A DNA stretch of 64,000 bases from Tetragenococcus koreensis (GTDB lineage: Bacteria > Bacillota > Bacilli > Lactobacillales > Enterococcaceae). The notes beneath the pieces are model-generated. The model was not told where the DNA came from. It saw only the letters and a program-made list of their open reading frames with translations, and ran no database searches. A program made the position numbers and the translations under genes. Positions 61,672 through 64,000 of this stretch are shown here, piece after piece. The number at the start of each line of letters is the position of its first letter. The stretch's first letter is position 1. Where the stretch lies: positions 1,612,001 to 1,676,000 of the forward strand of contig NZ_CP027786.1 of NCBI RefSeq assembly GCF_003795145.1, in the 5' to 3' direction.

Positions 61672-62346
61672 GTGAGCTTAAAAGAAGATGTGGGAATTAA
61701 AGCAGCTAGTTATGTCAAAAACGGAATGACAGTAGGACTTGGTACCGGCTCAACCGCTTATTATATGATTAAAGAGATTGGTCGAAAAGTAAAAGAAGAA
61801 AATCTTAACGTGGTTGGCGTCCCTACTTCGTCTACTTCAAAAAAACAAGCAGAAGAAATGGGTATTCCCATTAAATCGATCGATGAAGTCGACAAAGTCG
61901 ATGTCATTATCGATGGCGCCGACGAAATCAGCGCTGACTTTCAAGGCATGAAAGGTGGCGGCGCCGCTTTACTATTTGAAAAGATTGTCGCAACTTATAC
62001 TGATCAAGTGATCTGGATCGTCGATGAATCAAAAATGGTGGATAAACTAGGCAAGTTCCCTCTGCCCGTCGAAGTTGTTCCTTACGGTCAGCAGCAACTA
62101 TTTCAGTTATTTGCCAAAAAAGGATATAAACCAAGTTTTCGTATGGACCAAAAAGCAAAAAAAGTCACTGATAGCGGACACTCAATTATTGACCTTCACT
62201 TGGAACAAATCGATCATCCCGAACAATTAGCTAAGGAATTAGATGAAACGGTAGGCGTTATCGATCACGGCTTATTTTTGAATATGGTCAACACAGTGAT
62301 CATTGGTAGACCAAGCGGGGCTGAAATTATTTCCGATATTCGCTAG
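61672..62346 (+). CDS. rpiA: Ribose-5-phosphate isomerase A
   Basis: Interconverts ribose-5-P and ribulose-5-P in the pentose phosphate pathway. 224 aa from GTG 61672, which follows GGAGTGATA. Motifs VGLGTGSTAYYMI, DGADEISADFQGMKGGGAAL (catalytic Asp/Lys region) and IVDESKMVDKLG are all present. Upstream codons to 61609 are not part of the protein. Confidence 0.96.
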   Translation: MSLKEDVGIKAASYVKNGMTVGLGTGSTAYYMIKEIGRKVKEENLNVVGVPTSSTSKKQAEEMGIPIKSIDEVDKVDVIIDGADEISADFQGMKGGGAALLFEKIVATYTDQVIWIVDESKMVDKLGKFPLPVEVVPYGQQQLFQLFAKKGYKPSFRMDQKAKKVTDSGHSIIDLHLEQIDHPEQLAKELDETVGVIDHGLFLNMVNTVIIGRPSGAEIISDIR

Positions 62347-62514
62347 AAAAACAGTACGTTGTCAATGTTTTAGAAAAATAACTAAATGTTTATTTTGTAA
62401 TTATCCTGTTTTTTCAAGCAACCTTTTGATTGCAATGGAAAAAGCCAGTAAAAAAGTGTACAATGGTAGCGGAATGAAAGTTTCAGTAACTAAATGAACA
62501 AAGGAGATTTTTTT

Positions 62515-63183
62515 ATGCCAAAACTAATTTTTGCACGTCACGGAAAAAGTGAATGGAATAAAGAAAACAAATTCACCGGCTGGGTAGATGTCGATTTAGC
62601 TCCAGAAGGTGTAGAAGAAGCACAAGATGCAGGGCGTAAAATCAAAGAAGCCGGCATTGAATTTGATGTTGCTTATACTTCTGTCTTAACTCGCGCAATT
62701 AAAACTTGCCACTATATTTTAGAAGAAGCTAATCAATTGTGGGTGCCCGAAGTAAAATCTTGGCGCTTAAACGAACGTCACTATGGCGCTTTACAAGGCT
62801 TAGATAAACAAGATACACGCGATAAATACGGGGACGAACAAGTCCACATTTGGCGTCGTTCTTATGATGTTTTGCCTCCATTAACCGATCCTAAAGCTGA
62901 TCGCCGCTATGCTGATTTAGACCCAAGAACGATTCCTGGCGGAGAAAACTTGAAAGTAACTCTAGAACGGGCTCTACCATTCTGGGAAGATCAAATCGCT
63001 CCTGCTTTACGCGATGGAAAAACAGTTTTAGTTGCCGCACATGGGAATTCTTTACGTGCTTTAGCAAAACACATCGAAGGAATTTCTGACGATGATATTA
63101 TGGACCTTGAAATTCCAACCGGAAAACCAAGTGTTTATGAACTAAATGATGATCTAACTGTCAAAGACAAATATTATCTATAA
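62515..63183 (+). CDS. gpmA: 2,3-bisphosphoglycerate-dependent phosphoglycerate mutase
   Basis: 222 aa glycolytic enzyme. The phospho-histidine His9 is in [10 protein letters not shown], the acid Glu in [12 protein letters not shown], and the second His in [11 protein letters not shown]. Start at 62515 after AAAGGAG. Its own terminator follows. A TACAAT -10-like box lies 50 bp upstream. Confidence 0.97.
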   Translation: MPKLIFARHGKSEWNKENKFTGWVDVDLAPEGVEEAQDAGRKIKEAGIEFDVAYTSVLTRAIKTCHYILEEANQLWVPEVKSWRLNERHYGALQGLDKQDTRDKYGDEQVHIWRRSYDVLPPLTDPKADRRYADLDPRTIPGGENLKVTLERALPFWEDQIAPALRDGKTVLVAAHGNSLRALAKHIEGISDDDIMDLEIPTGKPSVYELNDDLTVKDKYYL

Positions 63184-63194
63184 AATAACGTAAA

Positions 63195-63237
63195 AAAGAT
63201 TCGCGGATTTATATTATCTGCGAATCTTTTTTTGTTT
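63195..63237. terminator. Terminator between gpmA and the alcohol dehydrogenase gene
   Basis: Stem AAAGATTCGCGGAT / ATCTGCGAATCTTT (one mismatch) with TTTTTTT on the plus strand and an A-run on the other side, so probably bidirectional. Confidence 0.88.
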
Positions 63238-63247
63238 TATTGCAATT

Positions 63248-64000
63248 TTATACAAATGATGATTCTGACATACAAGCACGATAGATAGATGCGACATCTT
63301 CTTCATGTAATGGTACGAATCCTTGGTTCGAAATTGAACTATGAGCTACAGCACACTGAGCCATTTCTTCAAAATTTTCTTCCCTTTGGATACCTACCTC
63401 TGGCAACGTCATTGGAATACCACAAGAAGCAAAGAATTCATATAATTTTTGAATACCGACTTCTGCCGCTCTTTTAGGTTCTTCCTCTTCAACATCCCAG
63501 ATTTCTTGGGCAAATCGTTGGAATTTAGGAATTGTATCTTCATCTAAAATATGAGCCATCCATCGCGGTGTAATCATAGCAAGCCCTACTCCATGAGTAA
63601 TATCGTAAAATGCACTCAATTCATGTTCCATTGCGTGACATGACCAGGAACCTTTTTTCCCTTTACCAATCAAGCCATTTAAAGCTAATGTACTGGCCCA
63701 CATCAAATTAGCTCTAGCAGTATAATCATCTGGTTTTTCTAAAGCAATCGGTAAATACTTGATTACCGTTTTCATCAAACCTTCTGCAATCTCATCTTGT
63801 ACTTCAGTGCCCGGTGTTGCATTAAAATAGTTTTCCATCAAATGACTGAGAATATCCGCTGAACCAGCAGCAGTTTGATACGAATTAACACTAAACGTAT
63901 TCGTAGGGTCAAGAAATGACACTTTGGGCAGCAAGCTTTCTCCATGCACTCCTAATTTTATTTGTGCGTCCATATTGGAAATAACACAAGTACCATTCAT
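63248..64000 (-). CDS. Iron-containing alcohol dehydrogenase, BdhA/YqhD-like (partial, 5' end outside window)
   Basis: C-terminal ~250 residues of a ~390-aa group III alcohol dehydrogenase, probably NADPH-dependent toward butanol or short aldehydes. Metal ligands are visible: Asp and His in SADILSHLMENYF, and two His in HAMEHELSAFYDITHGVGLA. The frame begins at the window edge with an internal Met (MNGTCVISNMD), so this is not the real start. The fold's nucleotide-binding half lies beyond base 64000. Confidence 0.9.
   Translation of the reverse strand: MNGTCVISNMDAQIKLGVHGESLLPKVSFLDPTNTFSVNSYQTAAGSADILSHLMENYFNATPGTEVQDEIAEGLMKTVIKYLPIALEKPDDYTARANLMWASTLALNGLIGKGKKGSWSCHAMEHELSAFYDITHGVGLAMITPRWMAHILDEDTIPKFQRFAQEIWDVEEEEPKRAAEVGIQKLYEFFASCGIPMTLPEVGIQREENFEEMAQCAVAHSSISNQGFVPLHEEDVASIYRACMSESSFV

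Overview
This is a low-GC Firmicutes chromosome segment. Gene content and protein sequences fit the Enterococcaceae: a type Z (zinc) S14, no map gene between adk and infA, oppDFBC gene order as in lactic acid bacteria, ECF vitamin transport, and cellobiose-type PTS. Three mobile insertions and several broken catabolic genes suggest a niche-adapted lineage. Tetragenococcus is my best guess, but that is inference and no marker here proves it. No tRNA, rRNA or CRISPR array was found.

Layout. 1-3.4 kb: oligopeptide ABC transporter (oppD-oppF-oppB-oppC, the last cut by the window edge). 3.8-11.4 kb: a lipid and DNA-repair cluster, yloU-fakA-[group IIC intron]-recG-plsX-acpP, all on the minus strand. 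FakA makes acyl-phosphate from exogenous fatty acid, PlsX interconverts acyl-phosphate and acyl-ACP, and AcpP carries the acyl chain. 11.6-24.2 kb: mostly single genes: rpmB, a Cse60-like small protein, a frameshifted MatC-like carrier, AbgT transporter, an internally duplicated membrane protein next to a VOC protein, a DUF368 (PopT-type) protein, a DUF123 GIY-YIG protein and YfhO. 24.3-25.8 kb: glnA under a textbook GlnR box and promoter. 26.1-29.4 kb: ecfA1-ecfA2-ecfT-truA, the shared energising module of ECF transporters. 29.7-43.9 kb: the S10-spc-alpha ribosomal protein super-operon, rpsJ to rplQ, with secY, adk, infA and rpoA.

44.0-48.8 kb: vitamin B6 salvage. pdxK and an ECF substrate-binding membrane protein (PdxU-like) are divergent from a MocR/PdxR-type regulator, and an IS110-family element sits between them. 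Its long structured 5' non-coding region is where a bridge RNA is expected. 48.9-55.1 kb: a beta-glucoside PTS operon (split 6-phospho-beta-glucosidase, EIIB, LicR-type activator, EIIA, a small membrane protein, EIIC) behind a promoter that overlaps a cre-like site. 55.4-56.9 kb: a complete ISL3-family insertion sequence with 8-bp target duplications, landed on the stop codon of tuf and separating tuf from its own terminator. 56.9-61.6 kb: str operon rpsL-rpsG-fusA-tuf. 61.7-64 kb: rpiA, gpmA and a partial iron-type alcohol dehydrogenase.

Themes. All three large insertions sit at gene ends or between genes, leaving essential genes intact: the intron directly after the fakA terminator hairpin, ISL3 at the tuf stop codon, IS110 in the pdxK/pdxR intergenic region. 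Three genes (intron maturase, MatC-like carrier, phospho-beta-glucosidase) are each broken by what looks like loss of one base in a homopolymer. Either real decay or sequencing error could explain this. I did not find a clearly undescribed defence or mobile system. The strongest leads are the IS110 bridge-RNA region inside a vitamin B6 regulatory locus, the ISL3/tuf terminator arrangement, and the duplicated membrane protein at 16.8-17.7 kb.
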